DNA of 64,000 bases, from the NCBI GenBank assembly GCA_017161075.1, contig CP046174.1:1364001-1428000 (forward strand), given 5' to 3'. Positions 8,069 through 17,721 of the stretch are shown in pieces. Positions within the stretch are counted from its first letter, which is position 1. Each line of letters starts with the position of its first letter. The position numbers and the translations under genes are program-made. Below the pieces are notes generated by a model. The model ran no database searches. It saw nothing but the letters and a program-made list of their open reading frames with translations, and was not told where the DNA came from. Source of the DNA: Erysipelotrichaceae bacterium 66202529 (GTDB lineage: Bacteria > Bacillota_I > Bacilli_A > Erysipelotrichales > Erysipelotrichaceae).

Positions 8069-9604
8069 ATGGAAATCGTAAATACAGATGACATGCGGAG
8101 AATGGATGCGGAAGCGATTCATGAATATGGGATTCCCGGTATCGTGTTAATGGAGCATGCAGCTATGGCAGTGATGGAGTATATGCGTGAAAATATAGCC
8201 GCGGACAGTCGCATCATGATTTTATGCGGCCCGGGAAATAATGGCGGTGACGGCTTTGCACTGGCCCGTCTTCTGGTGGAGGAGGGGTATACGCATGTGC
8301 GTATTCACTGTAGTGTTCCCTATGACCGGATGAGCCATGATGAAGCCATCTATGCCAGAATAGCGGAAAGCTATGGAATTGAAATTCTGCAGACACAGGA
8401 TATGGAAATTCTGAAGCCTGCTCTGGATGCTGCCGATGTTGTTGTGGATGCTTTGTTTGGAACCGGATTGTCCCGAAATATCGAAGGCTTTTATGATGTG
8501 CTTATTCTGTATTTGAATTTACTGCATAAGCATGTAATCAGCATTGATATTGCAAGCGGGGTGCATGGGGATACGGGAAAGATAATGAATTGTGCAGTGC
8601 AGAGCAGTGTAACCATCACCTTTGAATGTCTGAAAAAAGGGCAGCTGTTATATCCGGGCAGCAGCTATTGCGGTGATATTCTGGTGAAAAAAATCACTCT
8701 CCCTAAAAGGGTGAAGGAAGCTATACGGGATAAGATTCATCTGCTGGATGAGGATATTGTAAAAAGCTTTCTTCCCAAGCGGGATGCACATTCCAATAAG
8801 GGAAGCTTCGGTAAGGTGCTGATGGTTGGTGGTAGCTCTTTTATGCATGGGGCTATCACGTTGGCCGCAAAGGCAGCCCTGCTAAGTGGTACCGGAACGC
8901 TGACACTGTTTCTTCCGGATTGTATTTCCGATATCATCTCCATGAAGCTGGAGGAAAGTATGCTGATGCTGGCGCCATCTATGAATGGGACGTTTTCAAT
9001 GATTTCCGTTGACCTGTTAAAGCGCAATCTGGATCATTATGATCTGATTACCATCGGGAACGGTATGGGACGTAATGAGGTAACCGGTGCGATGGTACAG
9101 GCGGTGCTAGAAAGTAACCGTCCGTGTCTGCTGGACGGCGATGCATTATTTGAGGCTGGAAGGATGCAGGAGCTGATTCAGCATCGTAAGGCAGTGACCA
9201 TCCTGACACCGCATCCTAAGGAAATGAGCTATTTATGTGGCTGCAGTGTGAAGGAGGTATTACAGGATCCCCTACAGTGTGCACAGGATTTTGTGAGAGG
9301 CTGTGAGAATGTCGTGCTGGTACTGAAGGATCAGCATACGATTATCGCAGAAAAAGACAGCGTATATATGAATACGGCAGGAAATCATGCGCTTGCGAAG
9401 GGGGGGAGCGGGGATGTACTGTGCGGTATTTTAACAGGACTGTATGCGCAGGGAAAGCAGCCGCTGCAGGCAGCTGCTGCAGCTGTATACGTACATGCTT
9501 CTGCTGCGGATGAGCTGATTCATCATATGGATGCCTACAGCATTCAGCCCAATGATCTGATTACCGCTTTGTCAGGGATTTATGGAAAGCTAAAAAATAA
9601 ATAG
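8069..9604 (+). CDS. Bifunctional NAD(P)H-hydrate epimerase / ADP-dependent dehydratase
   Basis: 511 residues, the standard YjeF fusion that repairs hydrated NADH and NADPH. The N-terminal epimerase (about 1-215) has the LCGPGNNGGDGFALARLL nucleotide motif and DALFGTGLSR. The C-terminal ribokinase-like dehydratase (about 225-508) has HSNKGSFGKVLMVGGS, ILTPHPKEMSYL and the catalytic-loop motif AGNHALAKGGSGDVLCGI. The ATG at 8069 follows GGGAGGAG; the earlier ATGs at 8048 and 8051 do not. The gene is often linked to acpS in Firmicutes but is monocistronic here, diverging from coaBC and ended by a strong terminator. Confidence 0.95.
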   Translation: MEIVNTDDMRRMDAEAIHEYGIPGIVLMEHAAMAVMEYMRENIAADSRIMILCGPGNNGGDGFALARLLVEEGYTHVRIHCSVPYDRMSHDEAIYARIAESYGIEILQTQDMEILKPALDAADVVVDALFGTGLSRNIEGFYDVLILYLNLLHKHVISIDIASGVHGDTGKIMNCAVQSSVTITFECLKKGQLLYPGSSYCGDILVKKITLPKRVKEAIRDKIHLLDEDIVKSFLPKRDAHSNKGSFGKVLMVGGSSFMHGAITLAAKAALLSGTGTLTLFLPDCISDIISMKLEESMLMLAPSMNGTFSMISVDLLKRNLDHYDLITIGNGMGRNEVTGAMVQAVLESNRPCLLDGDALFEAGRMQELIQHRKAVTILTPHPKEMSYLCGCSVKEVLQDPLQCAQDFVRGCENVVLVLKDQHTIIAEKDSVYMNTAGNHALAKGGSGDVLCGILTGLYAQGKQPLQAAAAAVYVHASAADELIHHMDAYSIQPNDLITALSGIYGKLKNK

Positions 9605-9634
9605 AAACGTAACGGATATTGTTTCCAAAGGACA

Positions 9635-9673
9635 CAGGAATATATAAAGATATACGATATATTCCTGTTTTTG
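9635..9673 (+). terminator. Terminator after NAD(P)HX repair gene
   Basis: CAGGAATATAT (9635-9645) pairs with ATATATTCCTG (9657-9667), followed by TTTTTGT. Confidence 0.8.
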
Positions 9674-10547
9674 TATAGGTACTTCTTCTTTGTGAAGCCC
9701 GTAAATGTATAAGCAGCTAGTATTCAACGACTAATTGAAGCTGTATAGAGGAAAAAGTATATGAAAAAAACACAGGTTTAATGCAGAACTAATAATACAG
9801 GTTATTCGTAGATAAAATGATTAGTAGACAATGTAAAGATTATGCAGAGACGCATAGTGTCTCATAAGCTACAAAATCATATCCCCCAAATCTCATCAAA
9901 TGTGCAAATAATACATGAACAAAAAAGTATCGTCATCCTTACATCATAAAGGGCGGCTTTGTTTTCTATATTCCTTGGTGGGTAACGAAAGGTAAATTAC
10001 AAGCATACAGCATACTTCAAAATACCTTGCTACTTACCGGTTCATTGATTACCGGTAGATGTATGTAGCTATTTTTTTATTATCTATCACTCTGATCCGG
10101 ATACATCCTATATTAAAAAAGAATAAACATACGCAAATAACCTTCTGTATTTTTATATTCATTTATGCTACACTGTAGGTAATTCATTTTACGAGGAGGG
10201 GTTTTCTTGGTAACAAATATTAGATATTTCAGAAGCAGCTTCATTTCATATTCGCAAGAGCCCCGGTACCTCTGCGTTTCTTGATCCTGTTAAAGATAGC
10301 TTTTCTTTTCTTGATCCAACTTTCACAAAACATACATTTATATTAAGTATCATAACCAGCCTACATAAGCAATCCATATATCCAGGGTATCCCCGGATAT
10401 GCTGAACCGCCTATACGACAGAAGCCTATTGTTCATGACCGCGGTTTCTCATTTGATTTCGATTTTCCTTATAGAGCTTATCAAAGAGGGCCGCCCTATC
10501 ATATTTCTTACACAAAGATGTTTTTTAAAGAAAGAAGGAATATGATT
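9674..10547 (+). other. Non-coding stretch with a hairpin and possible decayed coding leader
   Basis: No intact gene over 870 bases. At 10030-10079 TACCGGT pairs with ACCGGTA, nested in CTAC/GTAG, and a T7 run follows, as in a terminator. At 10194-10206 a strong GAGGAGGGG precedes a TTG (10207) that opens a 25-codon frame ending at a TGA near 10284. Further in, two frames stay open over about 50 codons each: +1 relative to the TTG frame to about 10404, and the frame of the Rpn gene from about 10357 to 10547, without a start codon. This could be decay of an earlier gene copy or chance. Confidence 0.4.
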
Positions 10548-11591
10548 ATGAACGAAAATTTATCGATAGCTTCTATCCTTTCAGAGCATCAGGATAAGCG
10601 AAGCTATGACGCCTATTGTAAAAAAATCTTATCAAACAAGCAGATTCTAGCCTATATTCTAAAGGGATGCGTTCCAGAATACGCTGATTTAGCTCTGGAA
10701 GCCATTCCGCAATACATTGAAGCCTTTTCTGTAACAGATACAGAAATGAATGAAAATATCAATGGCAGGAATATAGAGGATGAAGCAATACCGGGAGCGC
10801 TGATAAAATATGACCTCTTGTTTGAAGCAGCTCTGCCGCAGGATGTAAATACAAAAAATGAAAAGACTACAACCGCGTCTGCAGGGAACAAGGTCTGTTT
10901 GATTATCAATCTGGAAGCACAAAATAAGGATAATCCGGGATATCCCCTGGTGAGCAGAGCGTTATATTACTGCAGCAGATTGGTGGCAAAGCAGAAAAAC
11001 GCAGCAGATGGCTTCCGGCATTCAGAGTTTGAAAATATAAAGAAGGTGTATTCCATATGGATCTGCATCCAGCATTCCGACTATAAGAATGATGTAGTCA
11101 ACACCTATGCCATTCATGAAAGCTGTCATATGAAACCCTGGAATGCCCCTAAAGAGCAATATGATCTCATGACTGCCATCATGATATATCCGGGAAAACA
11201 ATATGACCACAAAAAGGAGCATACAGACGAGCATTTGCACAGCCTGCTGGAATTGTTGAACATCCTGTTTATTGCTAAGCTTCCTGTAAAGGATATGAAG
11301 GAACAGCTGCAAAAATATGATATAATAATGACGAAGGAAATAGAAAGCGAGGTTCAGAATATGTGCAACTTAAGTGACGGTATTGAAGAAAGAGGCATTA
11401 TGAAAGGTTTACAACAGGGCATGGCTCAGGGACTGGCTCAGGGTAAAGCAGAAGAAAAGATAGATTCAACGTTGCTTTATGTAAAAAACCTGATGCTGGC
11501 AGCCGGTATCAATGCAGAGAAAGCAATGGATATGCTTGGTGTGGAAGCTGATATTCGACCCGTAATTTTTGATGCGTTGAAATGCTCCTGA
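10548..11591 (+). CDS. Rpn family PD-(D/E)XK nuclease / transposase-like protein
   Basis: 347 residues. It matches the Rpn/PD-(D/E)XK family of recombination-promoting nucleases that are abundant in gut Firmicutes. The nuclease core is visible as KYDLLFEAAL (Asp89) and CLIINLEAQNK (Glu123, Gln125), the D...ExQ pattern of the family. The C-terminus carries the usual glycine-periodic stretch GLQQGMAQGLAQGKAEE. The ATG at 10548 is chosen because AAGGA lies 8 bases upstream; earlier ATGs at 10518 and 10542 fit worse. Family members are often present in many copies and occur without terminal inverted repeats. I see no IS ends here. A symmetric terminator follows. Confidence 0.82.
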   Translation: MNENLSIASILSEHQDKRSYDAYCKKILSNKQILAYILKGCVPEYADLALEAIPQYIEAFSVTDTEMNENINGRNIEDEAIPGALIKYDLLFEAALPQDVNTKNEKTTTASAGNKVCLIINLEAQNKDNPGYPLVSRALYYCSRLVAKQKNAADGFRHSEFENIKKVYSIWICIQHSDYKNDVVNTYAIHESCHMKPWNAPKEQYDLMTAIMIYPGKQYDHKKEHTDEHLHSLLELLNILFIAKLPVKDMKEQLQKYDIIMTKEIESEVQNMCNLSDGIEERGIMKGLQQGMAQGLAQGKAEEKIDSTLLYVKNLMLAAGINAEKAMDMLGVEADIRPVIFDALKCS

Positions 11592-11620
11592 TGTAACTAA
11601 ATAATTCATTGATAGTAAGT

Positions 11621-11652
11621 AAAAGGACTGTTGCATTTTTCCAGTCCTTTTC
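11621..11652. terminator. Terminator after Rpn gene
   Basis: AAAAGGACTG (11621-11630) pairs with CAGTCCTTTT (11642-11651) around an 11-base loop. It could act on both strands. Confidence 0.75.
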
Positions 11653-11853
11653 AATATACTGATAGATTTCCGCATCACAACTAGATAAAGAAATTGATGC
11701 TTTTCTAATAAACAAGTTTGACAAACAGTAATTAGAAAGATTTTATCAAAATGCCGGTAGTGGCTGTTGCTTCATTGCCAAAAACAGTGACCAGCTACAT
11801 TGTTTTTCATTCTTCATGCTGTAGGATGAAGGATATCCGATTGTGGTATTTTC

Positions 11854-11905
11854 TTGTGAAAATATACACAAAGTGGTTGTTTTTCTTTACACTTAGGCGT
11901 AGAAT
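11854..11905 (+). promoter_or_regulatory. Rex-like operator and promoter of the alcohol dehydrogenase gene
   Basis: TTGTGAAAATATACACAA at 11854-11871 matches the Rex consensus TTGTGAANNNNTTCACAA at 13 of 14 defined positions. Just downstream lie a weak -35 TTGTTT (11877-11882), a 17-base spacer and -10 TAGAAT (11900-11905). Rex represses fermentative dehydrogenase genes until NADH rises, so the site fits its neighbour. The match is seen; Rex binding is inference. The rest of 11653-11853 holds nothing I recognise. Confidence 0.6.
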
Positions 11906-11952
11906 GTAACTATAGAAGGGGATTTGTAAGCCCTATAAGGAGGAAAACAGAC

Positions 11953-13170
11953 ATGCAGAGATTTACATTGCCAAGAGATATGTATCATGGACAAGGTGCA
12001 TTGGAAGCATTGAAGACACTAGAAGGAAAAAAGGCAATCGTTTGTGTTGGCGGCGGTTCCATGCGTCGTGGAGGCTTTTTGGATCGTGCCGTTGCGTATC
12101 TCAAGGAAGCAGGAATGGAAGTGCGTTTATTTGAAGGCATTGAATCCGATCCATCCGTAGAGACTGTTATGCGCGGAGCAGAGGAAATGCTTGCATTTGA
12201 ACCGGACTGGATTGTCGCAATGGGTGGCGGGTCTCCAATTGACGCCGCAAAAGCCATGTGGATCAAATATGAATATCCGGATATCACATTTGAGGATATG
12301 TGCAAGGTATTTGGTATTCCGAAGCTGCGCAGAAAAGCACAGTTCTGTGCAATCTCATCTACATCGGGAACAGCGACTGAGGTTACCGCATTCTCTATTA
12401 TTACAGATTATGAAAAGGGCATTAAATATCCAATTGCCGACTTTGAAATCACGCCGGATGTAGCGATTGTCGATCCGGATCTTGTAACAACGATGCCAGT
12501 CAAGCTGGTAGCACATACCGGTATGGATGCCATGACACATGCTGTGGAGGCTTATGTTTCCACAGCAAACAGTAACTTCACCGATCCGCTGGCAATTCAT
12601 GCGATTGAAATGATTAAGGAGCACCTGGTAAAATCCTATAATGGAGATATGGATTCCCGTGCTGCGATGCATGATGCACAGTGTCTGGCAGGACAGGCCT
12701 TCTCCAATGCCCTGCTAGGTATCGTTCATTCCATGGCACATAAAACAGGTGCCGTATTTGCAGATCAGGGCGCACATATCATTCACGGTGCAGCGAATGC
12801 GATGTATTTGCCGAAGGTTATCAAATTTAATGCGATGGATGAAACAGCAAGAAAACGCTACGGTGTGATTGCGGACTATATGCATCTGGGCGGCTCCAGC
12901 GATGAGGAAAAAGTGGATTTGCTCATTGCATACCTGCGTGATATGAGTGACGCTCTTCATATTCCGCACTGCATTGCCCATTATGGAAAAGACGGTCTGC
13001 CTGCAGAGGAAGGCTTTGTGAGTGAAGATGTATTCCTATCCCGTGTAAAGGATATCGCGGCGAATGCCATTCTGGATGCCTGCACAGGAAGTAATCCAAG
13101 ACAGCCAAGCCAGGAGGAAATGGTGAAGCTGTTGAAATGCTGCTATTACGATACAGAGGTTGATTTCTAG
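11953..13170 (+). CDS. Iron-containing alcohol dehydrogenase
   Basis: 405 residues of the Fe-ADH (type III) family, most like the NAD(P)-dependent butanol/1,2-propanediol dehydrogenase group. The Rossmann-like part shows VCVGGGSMRR and MGGGSPIDAAKAMW (NAD-binding, residues about 93-106) and ISSTSGTATEVTAFS. The metal-binding half shows HTGMDAMTHAVEAYVS, the histidines of GIVHSMAHKTGA, and IIHGAANAMYLP. It reduces aldehydes with NAD(P)H or runs the reverse reaction. The substrate cannot be told. The gene is monocistronic with AAGGAGG upstream and a strong terminator after; a Rex-like 18-mer suggests redox control. Confidence 0.92.
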   Translation: MQRFTLPRDMYHGQGALEALKTLEGKKAIVCVGGGSMRRGGFLDRAVAYLKEAGMEVRLFEGIESDPSVETVMRGAEEMLAFEPDWIVAMGGGSPIDAAKAMWIKYEYPDITFEDMCKVFGIPKLRRKAQFCAISSTSGTATEVTAFSIITDYEKGIKYPIADFEITPDVAIVDPDLVTTMPVKLVAHTGMDAMTHAVEAYVSTANSNFTDPLAIHAIEMIKEHLVKSYNGDMDSRAAMHDAQCLAGQAFSNALLGIVHSMAHKTGAVFADQGAHIIHGAANAMYLPKVIKFNAMDETARKRYGVIADYMHLGGSSDEEKVDLLIAYLRDMSDALHIPHCIAHYGKDGLPAEEGFVSEDVFLSRVKDIAANAILDACTGSNPRQPSQEEMVKLLKCCYYDTEVDF

Positions 13171-13210
13171 CAGCTTCAGCTTACTTAGCTGGTAGTAAAT
13201 TTTGAAAAGA

Positions 13211-13249
13211 AAAAACGGATGCCATCGAAGAAATTCTGCATCCGTTTTT
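13211..13249. terminator. Bidirectional terminator between alcohol dehydrogenase and histidine kinase
   Basis: AAAAACGGATGC pairs with GCATCCGTTTTT around a 15-base loop. T runs exist on both strands, serving the two convergent genes. Confidence 0.85.
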
Positions 13250-13350
13250 GTATGGTTTGTGAAGCTGTTATAATTTTGTTTTCTATTTCAGCCTCCTTGA
13301 AAAGAATGGGAAACAGGAAAGGAAGCTGTAGGTATACGAATGGATAGGCT

Positions 13351-15261
13351 TTATGATATTACCTCATACAAAGGGAGCCGTATGGTAAAACAGGTGCCGC
13401 TATCCTTATCGGATGCTGCCTGTATACTGCCCTGATGAAGAATTACAATGGTATGGACAATGAACAGTCCAAGACCTGTGCCACCTTCCTTTTTTCGTGA
13501 AGAATACCCCCGCTCAAAGATATGCTGCAGCTCCTCCTGTGGAATGACTTCTCCCTGATTTTTAAATTGAAGGATGGCCTCTGCATCCTTTTTTTCAAGA
13601 GTCATGGAAATACAGGTTTGTGCAGGCGCATAGGACAGAGCATTGAAAAATAGATTTTGTATCATACGTTTTAACTGCTTACTGTCACCAAATATTTCAC
13701 ACCTGTCACATGTGCAGGAAAATTGAAAATCAATATCATAGGCCTCTGCATCCGGCGCAAACAGAGCCTCCATCTGCTGTAAAAAGGAACAAAGCTCCAG
13801 CGGCTTTTTCAGAATCGGAATGTGATCCTGCTCATTGAAGGACTGAAGTAATTGCAGCTGCTCCATCATGAGCCGGTTGTTTTCCCTTAGCTGAGAAAGA
13901 TCTTTTTTCATTTGTATGTCCGTCTTCTCTTTATCCATCATTTCCAGATAGGTCATTGCGGAGGCAGCCGGCTTTTTCACATCATGCAGCAGCTCAGCAA
14001 GCAGAGAACGTCGCTCATCCAGCAGCTTACTGATTTGCCGGGTCTGGCGGTCAACCTCCTCCTGTAGATGGATACTGAGCAGATGATCATGCTTCCACAA
14101 TGCTGCGGTCTGTGTTACCATCAGCCAGGCAAAGAAAATGATCAGGATAAATACGCCGTATTCCTCAAACCACGCACCATCCGCAGGCTCGAAGCGGTTC
14201 ATCGTCAGCACATGTACGATGAGCAGTCCTGCGTAAGACAACAGAGCGAAAAGCACAATACTTCCTTCCCTTTGCGCCTGCTTTATTATACGTATGCATA
14301 CAAAAAGCATATAGCCTGCGATACCAAGCTTACAGATAGATAGCATCCAGCCATAGGGCTGAACAAAGGCAGGCAGATAGGGGAGGATGAAGGGCATGCA
14401 GAAGCTGATTACTACTATGGAGAAAGGAAGCAAACGTTTCCTTATGGAAATAACCGGATCCTTCAGATAAAGAATGCTCAGATAAGCAAAATATAATGCT
14501 GCGCATATGCAGGCATCCTGTATGCTATATAACAGCCTTGTGACGGGAAGATGAAAAAAGGAGAAGAAGGGATAGCAGCTGTAAACACCGAAGCAAAGAG
14601 CCATCATACCAAAATAAAACGGCAGCCGTCCTCTTTCCTTTTCACGCTCCTTTATCCATAATACGATGGTAAAGCCTGCAAGGGTCAGTGAGCTGCAGGC
14701 AAACAAAGCATAGGTCAGCAGTCGTTTCCCAAGCATAGCCGTCACAGTATCCGCATCGCCCAGAATGGGAGGATACTGCACACCGGTATAGTAATGGGAA
14801 CGGTTTTCACTTTGAATAAGAATGGTGTTTTCCCGCTCCTCCTGAAAGGTGATGAGAATATCCTGTATCTGTTCCTGATACGGCTCAAAGCTGCCACTTT
14901 GCGCAACCGGTTTTCCATTGATATACAGCTTTGCTGCACTGAACAGCTCCTGTAAATATAATTGCTTGATCCCTGGCTTGTCGGTCGTATAGGTAAATAC
15001 CATCGTTGCTTTTCCAAAGCCGCTTTCATCTTCATGAAATACGGAAAGATTCTGATAAGAGCCTGTAAGGACAGGAATACCTGTATGCTGCTTTACCTCC
15101 TTTGGGGATAAAAGTACGTCCGGGTAGAGCATCCCTTTTAAAAGGAAGGCTGTATTTTGCTGCGAAGCGATGGTATACTTATTATGAAAACGGTATTCAT
15201 GCTGTACCAAAAAAATAACAAATAGAAAAAGTATCGCAGACAGAGCTGTATAGCGACGCAT
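13351..15261 (-). CDS. Sensor histidine kinase with 7TMR-DISM-like sensor
   Basis: 636 residues. A first membrane helix lies at about 5-20. An extracytoplasmic beta-rich domain at about 25-175 (LYINGKPVAQSGSFEPY, resembling the galactose-binding-like DISM extracellular domains) is followed by about seven membrane segments to residue 390, a coiled linker and a kinase core. The H box LLHDVKKPAAS places the phosphorylated His at 426. The N box is NLFFNALSYAP and the G box GGTGLGLFIV. Its likely partner is the OmpR-type regulator at 17.0-17.7 kb, also on the minus strand. Only 30 bases separate this start from the divergent surface protein gene. GAGGTG precedes the ATG. Confidence 0.9.
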   Translation of the reverse strand: MRRYTALSAILFLFVIFLVQHEYRFHNKYTIASQQNTAFLLKGMLYPDVLLSPKEVKQHTGIPVLTGSYQNLSVFHEDESGFGKATMVFTYTTDKPGIKQLYLQELFSAAKLYINGKPVAQSGSFEPYQEQIQDILITFQEERENTILIQSENRSHYYTGVQYPPILGDADTVTAMLGKRLLTYALFACSSLTLAGFTIVLWIKEREKERGRLPFYFGMMALCFGVYSCYPFFSFFHLPVTRLLYSIQDACICAALYFAYLSILYLKDPVISIRKRLLPFSIVVISFCMPFILPYLPAFVQPYGWMLSICKLGIAGYMLFVCIRIIKQAQREGSIVLFALLSYAGLLIVHVLTMNRFEPADGAWFEEYGVFILIIFFAWLMVTQTAALWKHDHLLSIHLQEEVDRQTRQISKLLDERRSLLAELLHDVKKPAASAMTYLEMMDKEKTDIQMKKDLSQLRENNRLMMEQLQLLQSFNEQDHIPILKKPLELCSFLQQMEALFAPDAEAYDIDFQFSCTCDRCEIFGDSKQLKRMIQNLFFNALSYAPAQTCISMTLEKKDAEAILQFKNQGEVIPQEELQHIFERGYSSRKKEGGTGLGLFIVHTIVILHQGSIQAASDKDSGTCFTIRLPLYEVIS

Positions 15262-15291
15262 GAAATCACCTCATTTCTGAAAGGAGCCGTT

Positions 15292-17046
15292 ATGAAACGT
15301 TTATGCATTTTATTTCTTGTCACATGGGGCTTTCTCTTCTGTTTCCCCAATACGCTGTATGCACGACAGACTGCTGCCGTAGTGAACGGCAACGATACCG
15401 CCGCAACAGCAGAGGAATTTGAAGCGTGGCTGCATGCGCACAAAACAACAGGCGGCACACTTACACTGACACAGGATATTTATATTGAACATGATTTTGA
15501 TTATTTATCAGGAACAATGATCAGATATCTGCAGCCGGTTACCATTGACACTGGTGCACATACCATTTATGTGAAAGGCTTTTTGTTAATGGAGGCTTTA
15601 AATTACAAGCTGACCATACGCGGGGAGGGGAATGAACAGGGGCTGATTCATGTTTTGCCCGGTGGGAATGCGGATATCGGTATGGTAAATATAGAAGCTG
15701 CTTGCGGCTTTGCTCTTATACAGGAGGAAGGCAGTGTGCTGGGATGTATTTCAAAAGAATTAAACCCGGTATATGGCAATAGGATCCAGGGAGAGGTGCG
15801 GTTTGCACAAAAGCCGGTTATTGATGCATCGAATATAACATTGCCGGATGTCGTTTTATCTGAGCAGCAGACACTGCATGAGGATATGCTGCAATCCTAT
15901 GTCAATAGTCTGAGCCTCTATTATCAGGGAAAATCCTATAATGTAAAGTATGCGGATATCGTCTGGGATGTGGATGAATATCCGCATCCAAAGCCATATA
16001 CATTTTACACCTATCATGGCAGGTATGCCGGAAAGCTGGATATTAAGGGTGTTCCTGCCTCTGATTTTCATGATGTTTATGTTCTGACACCTCCCAGTGT
16101 GCGGGTAATCACCACCGATGGCGGTGTGGCGCTGTTGGGAATGCGCAAATCCTACAGCTATAATTATGAAGCAGAGATGGCTGAATTTTCAGTATATAGC
16201 GCACAGCGTCCCAAATCTGTTGCTATCGGTTGGAGAACAGCACCAACGGATTCCTGGCAGATAACACCTGTTCTGCAGGATGAAAGTTGGTTGGATGAAG
16301 GCAAATTCCTTGTCTACCTGCTGGATAAGAAAGAATATGTTGAATTTTATGCAGAGGTTGTACTGGATCAGGGTGTTTATGCGACCAACGTGATATCATG
16401 GGAAAAAAACAAACTGGTTTTTCAAGACATCGAAGGCGGCAGGGGTGGCGGTGTTGAGCTGCTGCCACAAAAGCCTCCACAGCCTGAACCAGATCAGAAT
16501 GATTCCGTTTCCAATACAGTACCTGAACAGGAGCCCTCCTCTGGTTCTAATTATGAACAACAGCCATCTAAAGAGCAGCTCCCTGCCGGACAGGAGAACA
16601 CAGATCAGATTGAGCTGCCATTACAGCTGCCTGAACAAAATGAAGCGGGAATGGGGTCATTAGCAGGAATGCACACTGACCATGTTGAAAAATCCGATTT
16701 TAATTCTGTTTCTTTCATAAAGCCTCATTTCATTATAAATCAGGATTTACGTTCTGCCAATATACAACATCCCCCTATGCTTTCTAAACATACAGAAAAT
16801 ACATATCTGTCATCTCAAGCAGGACAGGTTCAGCGGGTATATCCTGAAAAAAGCGAACCAAACATACAAAAGGCTTCACGGCAGAAGGAACAGAAGCTGC
16901 CTGTACAGGAACAGCATGCATTTGTAAAAGAGAAAAGCAGAAGTGCTTCTGTTCAGATTCTGCTTGGTGCAGGAGCTGTTTCAATGCTGGTGCTGCTCTC
17001 TTATGCAGTATTGCGGCATTTCTGTGGCTCAGCGGTGAATAAATAG
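15292..17046 (+). CDS. Putative surface protein with signal peptide, Pro/Gln-rich stalk and C-terminal membrane anchor
   Basis: 584 residues. A signal peptide (about 1-24, hydrophobic core ILFLVTWGFLFCF, cleavage near YARQ) leads to a beta-rich domain (about 35-390; GGTLTLTQDIYIEHDF, VTIDTGAHTIYVKG, YKLTIRGEGN) resembling beta-helix surface proteins. A low-complexity region rich in Pro, Gln, Glu and Ser follows (about 395-550), then one membrane helix (about 555-575). There is no LPXTG motif. It lies between, and opposite to, a histidine kinase and its regulator, with its last 46 bases antisense to the regulator gene. A ligand-binding or reporting partner of the kinase is a guess. No characterised homologue is recognised. 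Confidence 0.72.
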   Translation: MKRLCILFLVTWGFLFCFPNTLYARQTAAVVNGNDTAATAEEFEAWLHAHKTTGGTLTLTQDIYIEHDFDYLSGTMIRYLQPVTIDTGAHTIYVKGFLLMEALNYKLTIRGEGNEQGLIHVLPGGNADIGMVNIEAACGFALIQEEGSVLGCISKELNPVYGNRIQGEVRFAQKPVIDASNITLPDVVLSEQQTLHEDMLQSYVNSLSLYYQGKSYNVKYADIVWDVDEYPHPKPYTFYTYHGRYAGKLDIKGVPASDFHDVYVLTPPSVRVITTDGGVALLGMRKSYSYNYEAEMAEFSVYSAQRPKSVAIGWRTAPTDSWQITPVLQDESWLDEGKFLVYLLDKKEYVEFYAEVVLDQGVYATNVISWEKNKLVFQDIEGGRGGGVELLPQKPPQPEPDQNDSVSNTVPEQEPSSGSNYEQQPSKEQLPAGQENTDQIELPLQLPEQNEAGMGSLAGMHTDHVEKSDFNSVSFIKPHFIINQDLRSANIQHPPMLSKHTENTYLSSQAGQVQRVYPEKSEPNIQKASRQKEQKLPVQEQHAFVKEKSRSASVQILLGAGAVSMLVLLSYAVLRHFCGSAVNK

Positions 17047-17696
17047 CCCTTTCCACGAACAGTAATAATATATTGCAGTCCGGTTAAAGTAAGCAGCTTG
17101 ATACGAACCTCTGCCACGCGGGCCTGCAGCGTATGTCTGCTTTCATTTAATGGTTCTTTCCATACAGCGTCGTAAATCTGTTCATAGGTATAGATTCTGC
17201 CAGGCTGGCTTGCAAGCAGGGAAAGTATTTCAAATTCTGTGCGATTGAAAAATATGGTATTTCCCTGATACGTGACCTTCTGTGTACCGGTATCAATGAT
17301 GAGCTCACCATAATTCAAAACAACAGCTGTCCGTTTCCGGCTGTCCTGTATACGAAGCTGTATGCGAAGCAGGAGCTCATCAAAGGAGAACGGTTTGCAT
17401 ACATAATCGTCTGCTCCCATCCGCAGTCCCTGAATACGGCGGTCTACCTCTGTATAATTTGAGAGAATAATAATCGGTGTTGAGGTATGCAGACGCATCT
17501 GTCGAAGAACCTCATAACCATCCAGATCCGGGAGCTTTAAATCCAGAATGATGCAGTCATAGCTACGTGACTGCATTCTTTTTAAACCCTCTTTTGCATT
17601 CGCTGCTTTATCCATTTGATAATTTATACCTTTAAAGAATCGCCATGCACTTTCCAGCAGCATGTCGTCATCGTCTATGAATAATATATGATACAT
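17001..17696 (-). CDS. OmpR/PhoB-family response regulator
   Basis: 231 residues. The receiver domain has acidic residues at FIDDDD (7-11), phospho-acceptor Asp52 in ILDLKLPDLDG and Lys101 in CKPFSF. A C-terminal winged-helix domain (about 130-225) has the FNRTEFEILSLLASQPGRIY and VRGKGYLF signatures. It probably takes phosphate from the kinase at 13.3-15.3 kb. Its 3' end overlaps the surface protein gene by 46 bases on the opposite strand. No terminator is visible between its stop and the kinase gene in the leftward direction. Confidence 0.93.
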   Translation of the reverse strand: MYHILFIDDDDMLLESAWRFFKGINYQMDKAANAKEGLKRMQSRSYDCIILDLKLPDLDGYEVLRQMRLHTSTPIIILSNYTEVDRRIQGLRMGADDYVCKPFSFDELLLRIQLRIQDSRKRTAVVLNYGELIIDTGTQKVTYQGNTIFFNRTEFEILSLLASQPGRIYTYEQIYDAVWKEPLNESRHTLQARVAEVRIKLLTLTGLQYIITVRGKGYLFTAEPQKCRNTA

Positions 17697-17721
17697 ATGT
17701 CCACTCCTTTACTACCATAAT

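Noticed and set aside
9674..10207. Insertion sequence ends flanking the Rpn gene
   Set aside because: I found no matching terminal inverted repeats or target-site duplication by eye.
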